Positions 34,460-43,413 of a DNA stretch of 64,000 nucleotides are shown here, piece by piece. This stretch comes from CATQHL01 sp965242895. Lineage in GTDB: Bacteria > Actinomycetota > Acidimicrobiia > Acidimicrobiales > CATQHL01. The stretch spans positions 1,736,001-1,800,000 of the forward strand of contig OZ251507.1 of the NCBI GenBank assembly GCA_965242895.1. Direction: 5' to 3'. The translations under genes and the position numbers were made by a program. Under the pieces are notes generated by a model. That model ran no database searches. It was not told the origin of the DNA and saw only the letters and a list, made by a program, of their open reading frames with translations. Each line of letters starts with the position of its first letter. The stretch's first letter is position 1.

Positions 34460-35392
34460 ATGCCGCTAGACGCACAGGCAGAGGTCTTGCTGAAAGAGTT
34501 GGCCGCCGAGGGTTTCAGACCCAGCCCGTCCATGTCTCCCGAAGAGATGAGAGGCCTCACGATTCAGTCGAAGCAGACCGCCACGCCTCCCGAACTCTTC
34601 AAAGTGGATGACCGCACGATCCGCATCGGTGACGACAGGGACATAAAAGTGCGGGTCTACCAGCCGAAGGCCGCCTCCTCCGGCGGTGTCGTGGTCTACT
34701 TCCACGGGGGAGGCTGGGTGCTCGGCAGCCTAGACACCCACGACGTTCAGGTGCGGCAGATGTCGAAACTGAGCGGCCTCACCTATGTGTCGGTGGACTA
34801 CCGGCTGGCGCCTGAGAAACCTTTTCCGGCTGCCGTCGAAGACGCTTACGCAGCCGTTTCGTGGGTTTCCGAATCCGTCGGAGAACTCGGAGCGGACGCC
34901 GCCCGCTTGGCTGTGGCCGGAGACAGCGCCGGCGGCAACCTAGCGGCGGTCGCAGCCCTGATGGCACGCGACCGAGGCGGCCCTCACATTGCTTTCCAAC
35001 TTCTCGTCTACCCCTGCTGCGACTTCGACACCTCCCTCTGGCCTTCGATGCAAGAAAACTCCCAGGGGCCCATCCTCACTAAGGAGCTCATGGAGTGGTT
35101 CGTGCGGCACTACGCGGGCGACTCCGATCCGGCGCACGAGTATTTTTCCCCGCTCCGGGCTGCCGACCACTCCGGCCTTCCGCCCGGTTTCCTCATCACT
35201 GCGGAATACGACCCCTTGCGGGACGAGGGCGAGGCATACGCCGCCAAACTCAGGGAGTCTGGAGTGGATGTCAAGCTCTCGCGCTACGACGGCGTCTTCC
35301 ACGGGTTCATGGGCTTTTCGGATCGGCTCGACCGAGCCGCCGAGGCTCAATCTGAAGCGGCCGCTGTTCTTAAGGCGGGTTTAACGGGCTGA
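34460..35392 (+). CDS. Alpha/beta hydrolase of the hormone-sensitive lipase (HSL) family
   Basis: Esterase/lipase of about 310 residues. The oxyanion motif is HGGGW (residues 82-86), the nucleophile Ser156 lies in GDSAGG, and the triad is completed by Asp251 (EYDPLRDEGEAY) and His281 (VFHGF). The YRLAPEKPFPAAVED segment is typical of the HSL family. It hydrolyses short acyl esters in the cytoplasm; the physiological substrate is unknown. ATG start with ribosome site aaaggag. The neighbours on both sides are unrelated minus-strand genes. Confidence 0.92.
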   Translation: MPLDAQAEVLLKELAAEGFRPSPSMSPEEMRGLTIQSKQTATPPELFKVDDRTIRIGDDRDIKVRVYQPKAASSGGVVVYFHGGGWVLGSLDTHDVQVRQMSKLSGLTYVSVDYRLAPEKPFPAAVEDAYAAVSWVSESVGELGADAARLAVAGDSAGGNLAAVAALMARDRGGPHIAFQLLVYPCCDFDTSLWPSMQENSQGPILTKELMEWFVRHYAGDSDPAHEYFSPLRAADHSGLPPGFLITAEYDPLRDEGEAYAAKLRESGVDVKLSRYDGVFHGFMGFSDRLDRAAEAQSEAAAVLKAGLTG

Positions 35393-35512
35393 AGCCGGGG
35401 TAGCCAGAGTTCCGGTCGGCTGTTTCGTGCTGGTCTATGCCAAGCTGACCATCACGGGCAGGCAATGCCTAGGTCGGGGGAGAAGAGGGAGCCGGCGTCT
35501 AGCCTAAACCGA

Positions 35513-36142
35513 CTAGAAGCAGCGGTTGAACGGGCCCCACGTAGCGGTTTCGGCGTCTCCTCCAGTCTCGGCGTCCCCTCCAGACTCGAGGATGTCTACT
35601 ACGAACTCATTGAATGCTTCCATGGGGGATGCAAGCACCTCGTCGAGGACGTTTGCTATGCATTCCTCGTCCCCTCCGAGCCCCGGATTCATGGCGGAGT
35701 TTGCTATTTCGATCCAGTCCCCTAAGATGTTCCGGCACCCTTCGCTCCAAGCCCTCATGGTCTCTTCCATTGGTAGCTCGGTCGGTGTTTCACCGACCGC
35801 TTCGACCAACTCTCTCATCTCTTCGGCGCAGATTCCCACTGCTACTGAGGTGTCCGGGGTGAATACTGTGGAAACGGGTGCCTGGGTAGTCGGCGCCGCC
35901 GGTGGGGGTGCTTGGGTAGTCGGCGCCGCCGGTGGAGGCGCTTGGGTAGTCGGCGCCGCCGGTGGAGGCGCTTGAGTGGTTGGCGTTTCCCGCGCTTGGG
36001 CAGTGGCCGGAGGTTGAGGCGGAGCCGTGATGGACTGTTCGGAGTCGGAATCGGAATTGCCGCAGGCTGCAGCCAACAAAAAAATCGTCAGAAGAGCCAG
36101 GAGAACACCCCTTGCTATCGAGCCATTCGTTTGACGGGACAT
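35513..36142 (-). CDS. Lipoprotein with a Pro/Thr repeat linker
   Basis: 209 residues from ATG 36142. The signal peptide ends LLAAACGNS, with a lipidated Cys, followed by an extracellular linker containing three copies of TTQAPPPAAP (30 bp each). The C-terminal domain (about 100-209) is acidic with three cysteines besides the lipidated one and does not resemble a known family. The repeated linker resembles those that lift lipoproteins off the membrane. A weak ribosome site precedes it. Confidence 0.75.
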   Translation of the reverse strand: MSRQTNGSIARGVLLALLTIFLLAAACGNSDSDSEQSITAPPQPPATAQARETPTTQAPPPAAPTTQAPPPAAPTTQAPPPAAPTTQAPVSTVFTPDTSVAVGICAEEMRELVEAVGETPTELPMEETMRAWSEGCRNILGDWIEIANSAMNPGLGGDEECIANVLDEVLASPMEAFNEFVVDILESGGDAETGGDAETATWGPFNRCF

Positions 36143-36380
36143 GTCATCTCTCTTTCTAGGGTTGCGACAGTGCAACACCGACATAACTAATCATACCACC
36201 CTCGTAATCTGGGAAGATTTTCCCCGATGCCGCCTCAGCGGGCGCCGCTGCACAGGGCGTGTACCGCGACAGCTAATCGGACGTAGGGGAGGGATTTCTA
36301 GTTCTTATGGAACTTCCTCACGCCGATGACCTCCGGTTTAAGAGTGCGGTCTCGGCGGTGGATTCTCTACGATTGGAGAG

Positions 36381-36947
36381 GTGAACATAAAAGCCTGGAT
36401 CCTCGACGACCTGAGATCCCTGCACGCCAAACTCGAAGGGGGCGTGCTCCGTCTGATACCCGCAGAGCGCTTAGGCGAGCGAGTCGACGGCGGAGGAATT
36501 GCCCCCACTTACATTCTCTGGCACCTCGCCCGACACCATGACGTCGCCGTCAACGGGGTCTTGCGGAAATCAGAGGGCGTGGTCAACTCCTGGACGGACA
36601 GCCTCGGCGTCGACACCGACCTTTGGCGAGGACTAGCCGAATCTGAAGACCAGGACCTGGTCGAGGAACTCAACCCTGCGGCGGTCGGCGACTACGCCCT
36701 CGCTGTGATCTCTTCGACCGCCTCGTGGCTAGACGACAACGACCTACCACGCTTTGACGAGATACCCGACTCCGCTTCCCCCCTCGAAGACCTCGGCGCA
36801 CCCAAAGACCGCTTCGAGTGGCTCTATTCCATGTGGGAAGGCCAGTCTTCGGCGTGGTTCCTTCGTTGGACGGCCATCGGCCACGGTTTCAACCACCTAG
36901 GCGAGTTGGTGTCGATCCGCAACCGAATGGGCCTCTGCCCCTTCTGA
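36381..36947 (+). CDS. DinB-superfamily protein
   Basis: 188 residues with a four-helix DinB-like pattern. His-containing segments, ILWHLARHHDVAV near residue 46 and TAIGHGFNHLGEL near 165, sit where this family places metal ligands. Many members are thiol- or DNA-damage-linked, but function cannot be assigned. GTG start at 36381 with ggagagg ribosome site. It lies 42 bp before the AlbA_2 gene and may or may not be co-transcribed. Confidence 0.7.
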   Translation: MNIKAWILDDLRSLHAKLEGGVLRLIPAERLGERVDGGGIAPTYILWHLARHHDVAVNGVLRKSEGVVNSWTDSLGVDTDLWRGLAESEDQDLVEELNPAAVGDYALAVISSTASWLDDNDLPRFDEIPDSASPLEDLGAPKDRFEWLYSMWEGQSSAWFLRWTAIGHGFNHLGELVSIRNRMGLCPF

Positions 36948-36989
36948 CACAAGCAGTCCATAATGAACTGGAAATGAACTGGAGCAAAG

Positions 36990-38177
36990 TTGCTTAGCGA
37001 TCAAGAACTCTACGATCTGCTCAAGCTAGGAGAGTCGGAGCGGGTCGAATTCAAAGAAACTGCTCGGGACAAGGACGTAATTCGTCAAGCTATCTGTGCA
37101 TTCTCCAACGATCTGTCAGACAGCAGAAAACCCGGTGTTGTCGTGATAGGTCTGCGAGACGACGGTTCTTGCGCCAACCTCACCATTGACGACGAATTAC
37201 TTACGCTGCTCGGAGGTCTTCGCGGCGACGGGAAGATACTGCCGTTCCCCGTCATGAGCGTGGAGCGTCGCAGGGTGGCGGGCTGCGACGTAGCGGTAGT
37301 CCAGGTTTCCCCGTCGGAAGACACACCTCATCGAGTGGACGGGAGATGCTGGATACGCGTCGGGTCTCGCCGCGCTCAAGCGACACGCGAAGAAGAACGG
37401 ATTCTGGTCGAAAAGCGCGTGAGCTCCCAACTGGAATTCGACTCTCGAGGGGTGCTAGGAGCCGCGATCAACGATCTCGACATGGGATATTTCGAACGTT
37501 TCTACCTTCCTCTTGCGATCTCCCCGGAAGTCTTGGAAGAGAATGACCGCAGCGCACTTGAACAACTGCGAGCCTTGCGCTTCCTGAGCAGTGCCGACAG
37601 GCCGAACCCCGCGGCCCTTCTCACGCTTGCCCACGAACCCAGGGACTTTTTTCCTTGTGCGTATATTCAGTTTCTTCGTTTTGCGGGCGAGGAAATGACA
37701 GATCCAATTAGAGCGCAGCGTGAGGTTTCGGGGCGCCTCACCGAACAGTTGGAAGAAGTAACACGGCTGCTGAAAGCCAACGTCGAGGCTTCCATATCTG
37801 TTACGAGTGAGCCCATTCACCAAGTCAGCTACGACTATCCTCCTAGCGCACTGCGCCAAATCGTTTACAACGCAGTAATGCACCGCGACTACGAATTACC
37901 TTCACCCGTTCAACTGCATTGGTACAAGGAGCGAATCGAGATAATTAGTCCAGGCGGCGCTTACGGCAATGTCACAACTAAGAGCTTTGGTGAACCTGGA
38001 GTTGTCTCTTACCGGAATCCTCTTGTGGCTGAAGTCATGAAAAACGCTGGTTACATCGAGCGTTTCGGGGTAGGGATACAGGTAGCCAAAAAAGCCCTCA
38101 GGCGAAACGGAAATCCGCCGCCGGAGTTTCAAGTAGAAAGCGGCCTCGTTCGAGTCACTGTCAGGAGACGGGCATGA
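36990..38177 (+). CDS. AlbA_2 (Schlafen-like) and HATPase_c_4 domain protein
   Basis: 395 residues. The N-terminal AlbA_2 domain shows ESERVEFKET at the start, AFSND, and VVIGLRDDG, the usual signature of this nucleic-acid-binding or Schlafen-type domain. The C-terminal half has an ATP-binding HATPase_c_4 pattern, IVYNAVMHRDY, followed by LHWYKERIEIISPGGAYG. This architecture occurs in transcriptional regulators and in phage-defence and RecG-related proteins. TTG start at 36990, and its end overlaps the ParA gene by four bases (ATGA), so the two are translationally coupled. A 10-bp direct repeat (36962, 36973) lies before the start. Confidence 0.82.
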   Translation: MLSDQELYDLLKLGESERVEFKETARDKDVIRQAICAFSNDLSDSRKPGVVVIGLRDDGSCANLTIDDELLTLLGGLRGDGKILPFPVMSVERRRVAGCDVAVVQVSPSEDTPHRVDGRCWIRVGSRRAQATREEERILVEKRVSSQLEFDSRGVLGAAINDLDMGYFERFYLPLAISPEVLEENDRSALEQLRALRFLSSADRPNPAALLTLAHEPRDFFPCAYIQFLRFAGEEMTDPIRAQREVSGRLTEQLEEVTRLLKANVEASISVTSEPIHQVSYDYPPSALRQIVYNAVMHRDYELPSPVQLHWYKERIEIISPGGAYGNVTTKSFGEPGVVSYRNPLVAEVMKNAGYIERFGVGIQVAKKALRRNGNPPPEFQVESGLVRVTVRRRA

Positions 38178-39172
38178 AGAACCCTGTCGTCGCCTTCTTC
38201 AACAACAAGGGAGGTGTTGGCAAGACTTCCCTGGTTTTCCACCTAGCGGCTATGTACGCCGACGTTGGGAGGCGTGTTTTAGCGGTCGACCTTGATCCTC
38301 AGGCAAATCTGACGGGGATGTTTCTAGACGACGATGATCTGGATGAAATCTGGCCAGACGAACCGGCTGAACGCAAATCCATTCTGGGTGTTGTGCACCC
38401 GCTGATTGCGGGGACAGGGGACGTGGGCAGGCCAGCCATCAGAGAGTGGGGCGACAACGTAGGACTGCTGCCAGGGGACATCGGTTTGTCCAAGTTCGAA
38501 GACGCCCTTGCGGAGGCTTGGCCGAAGTGCTTCGGCGGCGACGAGAGGTCGTTTCGCGTCCTCTCAGCGTTTCATCGCAGCTTGAAGTTGGCTGAGGTCG
38601 ACTTCGGCGCCGATTTAACACTGGTAGATGTCGGCCCGAACTTGGGCGCCATCAACCGTGCGTCGCTCATCACATCCACACACTTCGCGGTGCCGCTGGG
38701 CCCCGACCTTTTTTCCCTGCAGGGGCTGCGAAATCTCGGCCCGACCATAAGAAAGTGGCGCAAGGACTGGGGGGAGATGCGGGTCAAGGCGCCTTTGTCG
38801 CCAGAACTCTTGCCGGAGGGGCGGATCGAGCCCGTCGGCTACATCATGATGCGTCATTCCATCAGACGCCACCGCCCTGTCTTGGCGTATAAGCGCTGGA
38901 TGGACAAGATGCCGGCGGAGTACGCCAAGTCGGTTCTCGGGGAGAAAGCAACCAGTGAGAGAGGTTTCGACGACGACACTCATTTCCTGGCCCACTTGAA
39001 GGACTACCGCTCGCTCATGCCGATGGCGCAGGAATCGGGCAAGCCTATGTTCAAGCTGACACCCGCCGACGGGGCCTTCGGCGGGCATCAGAGTTCCGTG
39101 ACCGCCTGCTATCGAGACTTTCGCAAGCTCGCAGCGAAGATTGCGGAAAAAGCAGGCTTTCAGCTCCCCTGA
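38174..39172 (+). CDS. ParA-family ATPase
   Basis: 332 residues, with the deviant Walker A KGGVGKTSL including the signature Lys12, the switch I region VDLDPQANLTGMF, and VDVGPNLGAINRAS, typical of ParA/Soj ATPases. It is longer than chromosomal ParA (about 260), with an extra C-terminal ~80 residues. No parB gene or parS-like array follows, which argues against a chromosome- or plasmid-segregation locus. It overlaps the AlbA_2 gene by four bases and is followed by about 100 bp without a gene. Likely works with the AlbA_2 protein. Confidence 0.88.
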   Translation: MKNPVVAFFNNKGGVGKTSLVFHLAAMYADVGRRVLAVDLDPQANLTGMFLDDDDLDEIWPDEPAERKSILGVVHPLIAGTGDVGRPAIREWGDNVGLLPGDIGLSKFEDALAEAWPKCFGGDERSFRVLSAFHRSLKLAEVDFGADLTLVDVGPNLGAINRASLITSTHFAVPLGPDLFSLQGLRNLGPTIRKWRKDWGEMRVKAPLSPELLPEGRIEPVGYIMMRHSIRRHRPVLAYKRWMDKMPAEYAKSVLGEKATSERGFDDDTHFLAHLKDYRSLMPMAQESGKPMFKLTPADGAFGGHQSSVTACYRDFRKLAAKIAEKAGFQLP

Positions 39173-39274
39173 GCTGGGCTTTCCTGTCCTTCGGGTGCCT
39201 TATTTTGGGTTTCCCGACTTCGGCTTTCCAATTATCTGTTTGCTACGTCTTCCTGGATTGTTCTCTAGCGTTCT

Positions 39275-40441
39275 TTAGTTGTCCCCGTTTTCTTCATCTG
39301 CATTGTTCCCCCCAGCGTCTTGCCCGTCTTCTCCTTCGCCGGTCTCATCCCCGCTGGCGGCTTCCGCCCCGTCAGCCTCTTCGGCTCCGGCTTCCCCGCC
39401 GCCTTCTACTTCGTCGCTTGGCTCAAAGCGCACCTCGTAGATCGTGGGCCAGTCCTTGCCTGCCAGCAGGAAGGTGTTCCTTGTGGGGTTGTAGGCAATT
39501 CCGTTCAGCACGGCTTCAGGATTTGCCGGCCGCGGCTTGCCTAGGTTGGCGGCGTCTACGCGGCTCAAGACCTTGCCGCTCACCGGGTCTATTTCGACGA
39601 TCATGTCGGTTTGCCATACGTTGGCCCAGACCCTGCCGTCCACGCACTCCAGTTCGTTCAGGGAAGGCAAAGTCTCGCCTTCTAGTGTGACCGTTACAGG
39701 GTTTCCCGCCCGTTTGAACGTCTCAGGATCGCGGAAGTGCAGCTCCTCGCTGCCGTCGCTTACGACTAGGCGGCTGCCGTCGTAGCAGATACCCCACCCT
39801 TCTCCTTCGTAGCTGAATTCCCCAAGCTTGTTGAAGTCGTCCGGATCCCAGATGATCGCTAACCCGTCCCGCCATGTGAGTTGGATGATGCGCCCATCCA
39901 CGAACGTGATGCCCTCGCCGAAGAGGTCGTCGTCAAGTTCTTGAGAACGCACCGCTCCTCCGCTTTCCGGATCCAGCTCCCTGATCGTGCTGGTGCGCCC
40001 GCTGCCGCTCGGAGATCCGGTGCTTTCAAACAAGCGCCCCTCGTAGTACTCCAACCCCTGGGTGAACGCCGTAGGGTCGTGGTTGAGTTCCTTGACCATC
40101 ACCGGGATGAGGGTGGTGAGGGGCTCGGGGGGCTCGAGGGGTTCGTCTTCGGCACCGCCTTCCTGGGTTGTAGCGGTGGGCTGTTCGTCGCCGTCTTCTG
40201 CTTCGGAGTCGGTTTGAGGGTCGGCGCTCTCAGAGGTATCCCCTTCTCGGGTGGCTTCATCCTGTTCGCCCGGAGACAAGGAAACGACAGCTGCAGTTGA
40301 ACTCGTGTTGGGAGGAAGCAACGGCAGGTCGGGGGTGAGATACTGCTGATCGGTTCCCACCCCGCATCCCGCAGACACTGCTGTGAGCAGTCCCGCCGCG
40401 ATCAAGGCTGCCGGCGAACGGAAAAATGGTTTACTGGGCAC
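39275..40441 (-). CDS. Glutaminyl cyclase (glutamine cyclotransferase)-like lipoprotein
   Basis: 388 residues. A lipoprotein signal ends near Cys26 (LLTAVSAGCG). An acidic linker follows, then a six-bladed propeller of the bacterial/plant glutamine cyclotransferase type: LNHDPTAFTQGLEYYEGRLFESTG, GEGWGICYDG, LNELECVDGRVWANVWQTD and LNGIAYNPTRNTFLLAGKDW. Such enzymes convert N-terminal Gln to pyroglutamate outside the cell. The C-terminal tail (about 345-388) is a Glu/Asp/Gly-rich low-complexity extension. It starts 12 bp after the upstream FAD oxidoreductase stop. Confidence 0.85.
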   Translation of the reverse strand: MPSKPFFRSPAALIAAGLLTAVSAGCGVGTDQQYLTPDLPLLPPNTSSTAAVVSLSPGEQDEATREGDTSESADPQTDSEAEDGDEQPTATTQEGGAEDEPLEPPEPLTTLIPVMVKELNHDPTAFTQGLEYYEGRLFESTGSPSGSGRTSTIRELDPESGGAVRSQELDDDLFGEGITFVDGRIIQLTWRDGLAIIWDPDDFNKLGEFSYEGEGWGICYDGSRLVVSDGSEELHFRDPETFKRAGNPVTVTLEGETLPSLNELECVDGRVWANVWQTDMIVEIDPVSGKVLSRVDAANLGKPRPANPEAVLNGIAYNPTRNTFLLAGKDWPTIYEVRFEPSDEVEGGGEAGAEEADGAEAASGDETGEGEDGQDAGGNNADEENGDN

Positions 40442-40453
40442 AGAGCCGTGACC

Positions 40454-42004
40454 TCAGCCGACGATGTGCATACGAGGAGAAGGAGCGCTGGTTGCCGGTT
40501 CCGCTTCAGTCGGAGCAATGATCGAAGAGGGGGTCGTCTGGTTCTCTCCGCCCGTGACCGCTCGCCCGGCGATGCGCCCGAGGGTGACGGCGCTGCTAAT
40601 TTTCACGCCTCCAAGCCCGATGGCGGGTGCAATGCCTCCCACGCAGTCTCCCACGGCAAAAAGTCCGGGGATGACTTCCCCGAATACGTTGAAGACCTCG
40701 CAGTTCAGCGAAACTCTGAATCCTCCCGCCGGAAAGTTGATTCCCACAACCATGGGCGATGCCCAGAAGGGCGGCTTGATAATCCCGCTGCCGGATGCCG
40801 GGAATACCACCCGCCCGAAGTCCGGGTCGGATTTTGCGCCCGCGCCGACCGCAGCGTTCCATCCGTCCACGGTCTGACACAACTCCCTCGGCGGGCAGCC
40901 GATCAGTTTCGCCAACTCTTCCAAAGTCGGGGCGCTGACGGCCGGTTCGGGCATCTGGCTGATCAGAATGGCTTTTTCTTCTGCAGTTCGGTCGTCGAAT
41001 ATGTAGAAAGCCCTGCGCTTGTCTATTCTATTGAGGGCTTCCACCCTCTCGTCGTAAGGCCCGGCTTCGTCGTGGAAACGTTTGCCGGAGCAGTCCACTG
41101 CTATGGAGTTCTCTACTAGGGCCGAAGCCACCATGATCAGTGGGGGGATCATGGTCATGTTTATGAGGTCTCCTCCCAGAGATTGCCCCATGAGGTGACC
41201 GTCGCCGCGATCCGTCTCCACCCCCAAGTAAGGGCTATGGGCGAGGTGGCTAGGTTGGTAGCGAGAGCGAAGCGCCCCGTTCGCTTGGTAGCCGCCCGCG
41301 GCCAAGATCACCCCAGAACTTGCGTAGACCTCACCGGATGCGCCTTCACGCCGCACATCTTCCTCTGGCGCCTGCCCCTCCCAGCGCACACCCACGACCC
41401 GTCCGTTGTCAGTGATCAGCCGTCGACCCCTCCTCCGGCATTGCACGGACACATTTTCCGCGGCGAGAGCCGACTCGAAGCATGTAGTGAACATGGACAC
41501 GTCAAGCACGTCCATCATTCTGTCGGTGGTGTGCTGACGAGGTCGCGGGACGAATCGGTTGAAGCCAAAGCCGAGGTCGGTCAGGAAGTCGTAGGTCGCG
41601 GACGACTCCTCTGCGTAGCGGGCGGCTAGGGCGTCGTCGAAGACAAGCCCGTAACGTTCCTGCTGCAGGGTGATTTCGTTTTTCATGTCTGCCAGGTAGT
41701 TCTGCGGCGAATCCTGGATTCCGGCTTCGTGCTGGGCGCCGAAGTCGGCGAAGGCCATATATCCGGTGGAGCGGGCAGCGTTGCCCCCCACGCGGTCGAG
41801 GGCTTCTAGCAGGATCGTCTTGGCGCCGCGCCGCGCCGCCGTAAGGGCGGCGGCGCACCCGCCCGGTCCGCCTCCCAGCACCACCACGTCGGCCTGTTCG
41901 GTGTGGACTGCGGGCGGCGCTGCTCCCCGGGCGGCGGCGGAAGGTTCAGAGCGGTGGCCGCCTTGGCCGTCGCGGCTGCCGCCGTCGCCGCCCGAGGTCT
42001 TCAT
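40454..42004 (-). CDS. FAD-dependent oxidoreductase (flavocytochrome c/ketosteroid-dehydrogenase type)
   Basis: 516 residues from ATG 42004. The FAD loop VVVLGGGPGGCAAALTAARRGA lies at about 39-60 after a Gly/Ala-rich leader, then GGNAARSTGYMAF, and the family's late FAD segment GLFAVGDCVGGIAPAIGLGG. It fits the fumarate-reductase/3-ketosteroid-dehydrogenase superfamily, which oxidises or reduces alkene bonds next to carbonyls. Its start overlaps the VOC gene by four bases. The upstream frame continues to 42286, but this is shadow sequence. Substrate unknown; the importer upstream suggests a small carboxylic acid. Confidence 0.83.
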   Translation of the reverse strand: MKTSGGDGGSRDGQGGHRSEPSAAARGAAPPAVHTEQADVVVLGGGPGGCAAALTAARRGAKTILLEALDRVGGNAARSTGYMAFADFGAQHEAGIQDSPQNYLADMKNEITLQQERYGLVFDDALAARYAEESSATYDFLTDLGFGFNRFVPRPRQHTTDRMMDVLDVSMFTTCFESALAAENVSVQCRRRGRRLITDNGRVVGVRWEGQAPEEDVRREGASGEVYASSGVILAAGGYQANGALRSRYQPSHLAHSPYLGVETDRGDGHLMGQSLGGDLINMTMIPPLIMVASALVENSIAVDCSGKRFHDEAGPYDERVEALNRIDKRRAFYIFDDRTAEEKAILISQMPEPAVSAPTLEELAKLIGCPPRELCQTVDGWNAAVGAGAKSDPDFGRVVFPASGSGIIKPPFWASPMVVGINFPAGGFRVSLNCEVFNVFGEVIPGLFAVGDCVGGIAPAIGLGGVKISSAVTLGRIAGRAVTGGENQTTPSSIIAPTEAEPATSAPSPRMHIVG

Positions 42005-42576
42005 CGGTCGGAGGTGCCTGGTGCGGACGCTTGCAGGGTGGGGAACTCGCCTCCTGCCATCCAATTCTTGAACGCCTCCCTGCGCCCTGCGTCCACTAAC
42101 TCGACCAAGAGACCGCTGTGCTCTAGACGATGGTAGGTGAACCCCAGGGGCTTGCCGTCGAGGGTGTCGTAGGTGGCCGCGCAGGGGAAGCCGGCGGTCT
42201 CCAGTGACGCCGAGTCTCCTGTCAGGTCTTCTGACCAGAAGCCGAGGTGGTGTATTCCGCTCGCAGTTGAGGGATCCCAGATGCATCCGGGAGTCGCTTC
42301 GATCACTTCGCAGTGCGGGGGGCCTTCCAGCGAGTAGGTGATGTAGAAGTCGACGTCGTAGCAGCCTTCAGGCTGTTTCAGCCTGAACTGCCGGCGTTGC
42401 GGTTCAGCCCAGGTTAGACCCAGCGATTCTGTCAGTTCTTTGCAGGTCGCCTTCAAGTTTCGGGCTGTTATTCCCCAGTGGAAGAAGTCGTTGAGATTCA
42501 CTAGTTCGTTTGGAAGCAGAGCGTCTAGTCGGGGCGGCGTCGGAGCGGCGCGGAGCCTGTTTGGTTCTTCGGGCAT
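42001..42576 (-). CDS. Vicinal-oxygen-chelate (glyoxalase/dioxygenase-like) protein
   Basis: 191 residues. The VOC pattern is visible: FHWGITARNL with the first metal His, GIHHLGFWSEDL with the next, and a Glu in LVELVDAG, spaced as in methylmalonyl-CoA epimerase and glyoxalase-type metal enzymes. The family also includes ring-cleavage dioxygenases. It overlaps the FAD oxidoreductase start by 4 bp. About 68 bp separate it from the upstream SDR gene. Confidence 0.78.
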   Translation of the reverse strand: MPEEPNRLRAAPTPPRLDALLPNELVNLNDFFHWGITARNLKATCKELTESLGLTWAEPQRRQFRLKQPEGCYDVDFYITYSLEGPPHCEVIEATPGCIWDPSTASGIHHLGFWSEDLTGDSASLETAGFPCAATYDTLDGKPLGFTYHRLEHSGLLVELVDAGRREAFKNWMAGGEFPTLQASAPGTSDR

Positions 42577-42644
42577 CGGTCGTTTCCGCTTCCTTGGTTC
42601 CCTTCAGGTGTTCGTTCTCTTGGCGTTCGTTCCCTTAGGCGCGA

Positions 42645-43358
42645 TTAGGCGTGCGCCATCCAGCCGCCGTCTACGCCCAGCACCTCCCCTGTGACGTAGG
42701 AAGCAGCGTCCGACAGCAAAAAAGCTGCGGCTTCCGCCACCTCAGATGGTTCACCAATGCGCCCGGCCGGCACACGCGATGTTAGCCATTCGACCTGTTC
42801 CGGGTGCACCAGGCGCTCCATCGTCATAGGAGTGCGGATCGGTCCCGGCGCTATGGCGTTGACACGGATGCCGAGCGGCGCCCCTTCTACGGCGGCTGCC
42901 TTCGTCAGCGACGCCACTCCACCCTTGGAGGCCGCATAATGGGCCTGCCCGGGCACCGTTATGGCGTAGTTGATCGAGGTTATGTTGACTATGGCCGCCT
43001 GCTCCCCGACTTCGTGACGGCGCATGAACTCTCGGATCCCGAGCCAAGTTCCGGTGACGTTCACGTCTAGATGCCTGCGGAAGGTTTCCAGGGGGGTGTC
43101 TTTGATGTGGCTGCGGGTGCGTATCCCCGCGCAGTTGACTAGGCCGTAGAGGGGCCAGACTTCGTCCAAGACCCGAACCCAGGCGTCCTCGTCGCACACG
43201 TCGAGGGATAAGCCGCCGTCTGCGGGGCGGACGTCGGCTGGAACGACCGTGAAGCGGTGTTCGGCGAGGGCTCTCCGGCAGGCCGACCCTATGCCCGAGG
43301 AAGCTCCGGTGACGAGCACTCCGCGGGCGGGCTTGTCCCCCCAGTTGCCCCTAGTCAT
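42645..43358 (-). CDS. Short-chain dehydrogenase/reductase
   Basis: 237-residue classical SDR. Seen: VLVTGASSGIGSACRRAL cofactor loop, catalytic Ser in NITSINYAI, HYAASKGG (Tyr-x3-Lys), and a C-terminal GVDGGWMAHA. The Asp in VPADVR at the end of strand two suggests NAD rather than NADP. Follows livF by 55 bp and looks like part of the liv-linked operon; substrate not identified. Confidence 0.88.
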   Translation of the reverse strand: MTRGNWGDKPARGVLVTGASSGIGSACRRALAEHRFTVVPADVRPADGGLSLDVCDEDAWVRVLDEVWPLYGLVNCAGIRTRSHIKDTPLETFRRHLDVNVTGTWLGIREFMRRHEVGEQAAIVNITSINYAITVPGQAHYAASKGGVASLTKAAAVEGAPLGIRVNAIAPGPIRTPMTMERLVHPEQVEWLTSRVPAGRIGEPSEVAEAAAFLLSDAASYVTGEVLGVDGGWMAHA

Positions 43359-43413
43359 CTAGGGTTGTTGAGTATCCCGCCCCCAGCGGCTCAGGCAGCC
43401 CTGAGATGCCGGG

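Noticed and set aside
35880..35980. CRISPR-like repeats
   Set aside because: The 30-bp units are adjacent, without spacers, and encode a Pro/Thr linker in a lipoprotein.
36990..39172. Plasmid partition locus parAB
   Set aside because: No parB gene or parS-like repeats are found; the partner gene is AlbA_2/HATPase-type.
42005..42286. Longer N-terminus of the FAD oxidoreductase
   Set aside because: This region is covered by the VOC gene; the stretch is Arg-rich and non-conserved, while ATG 42004 gives the FAD loop at normal distance.
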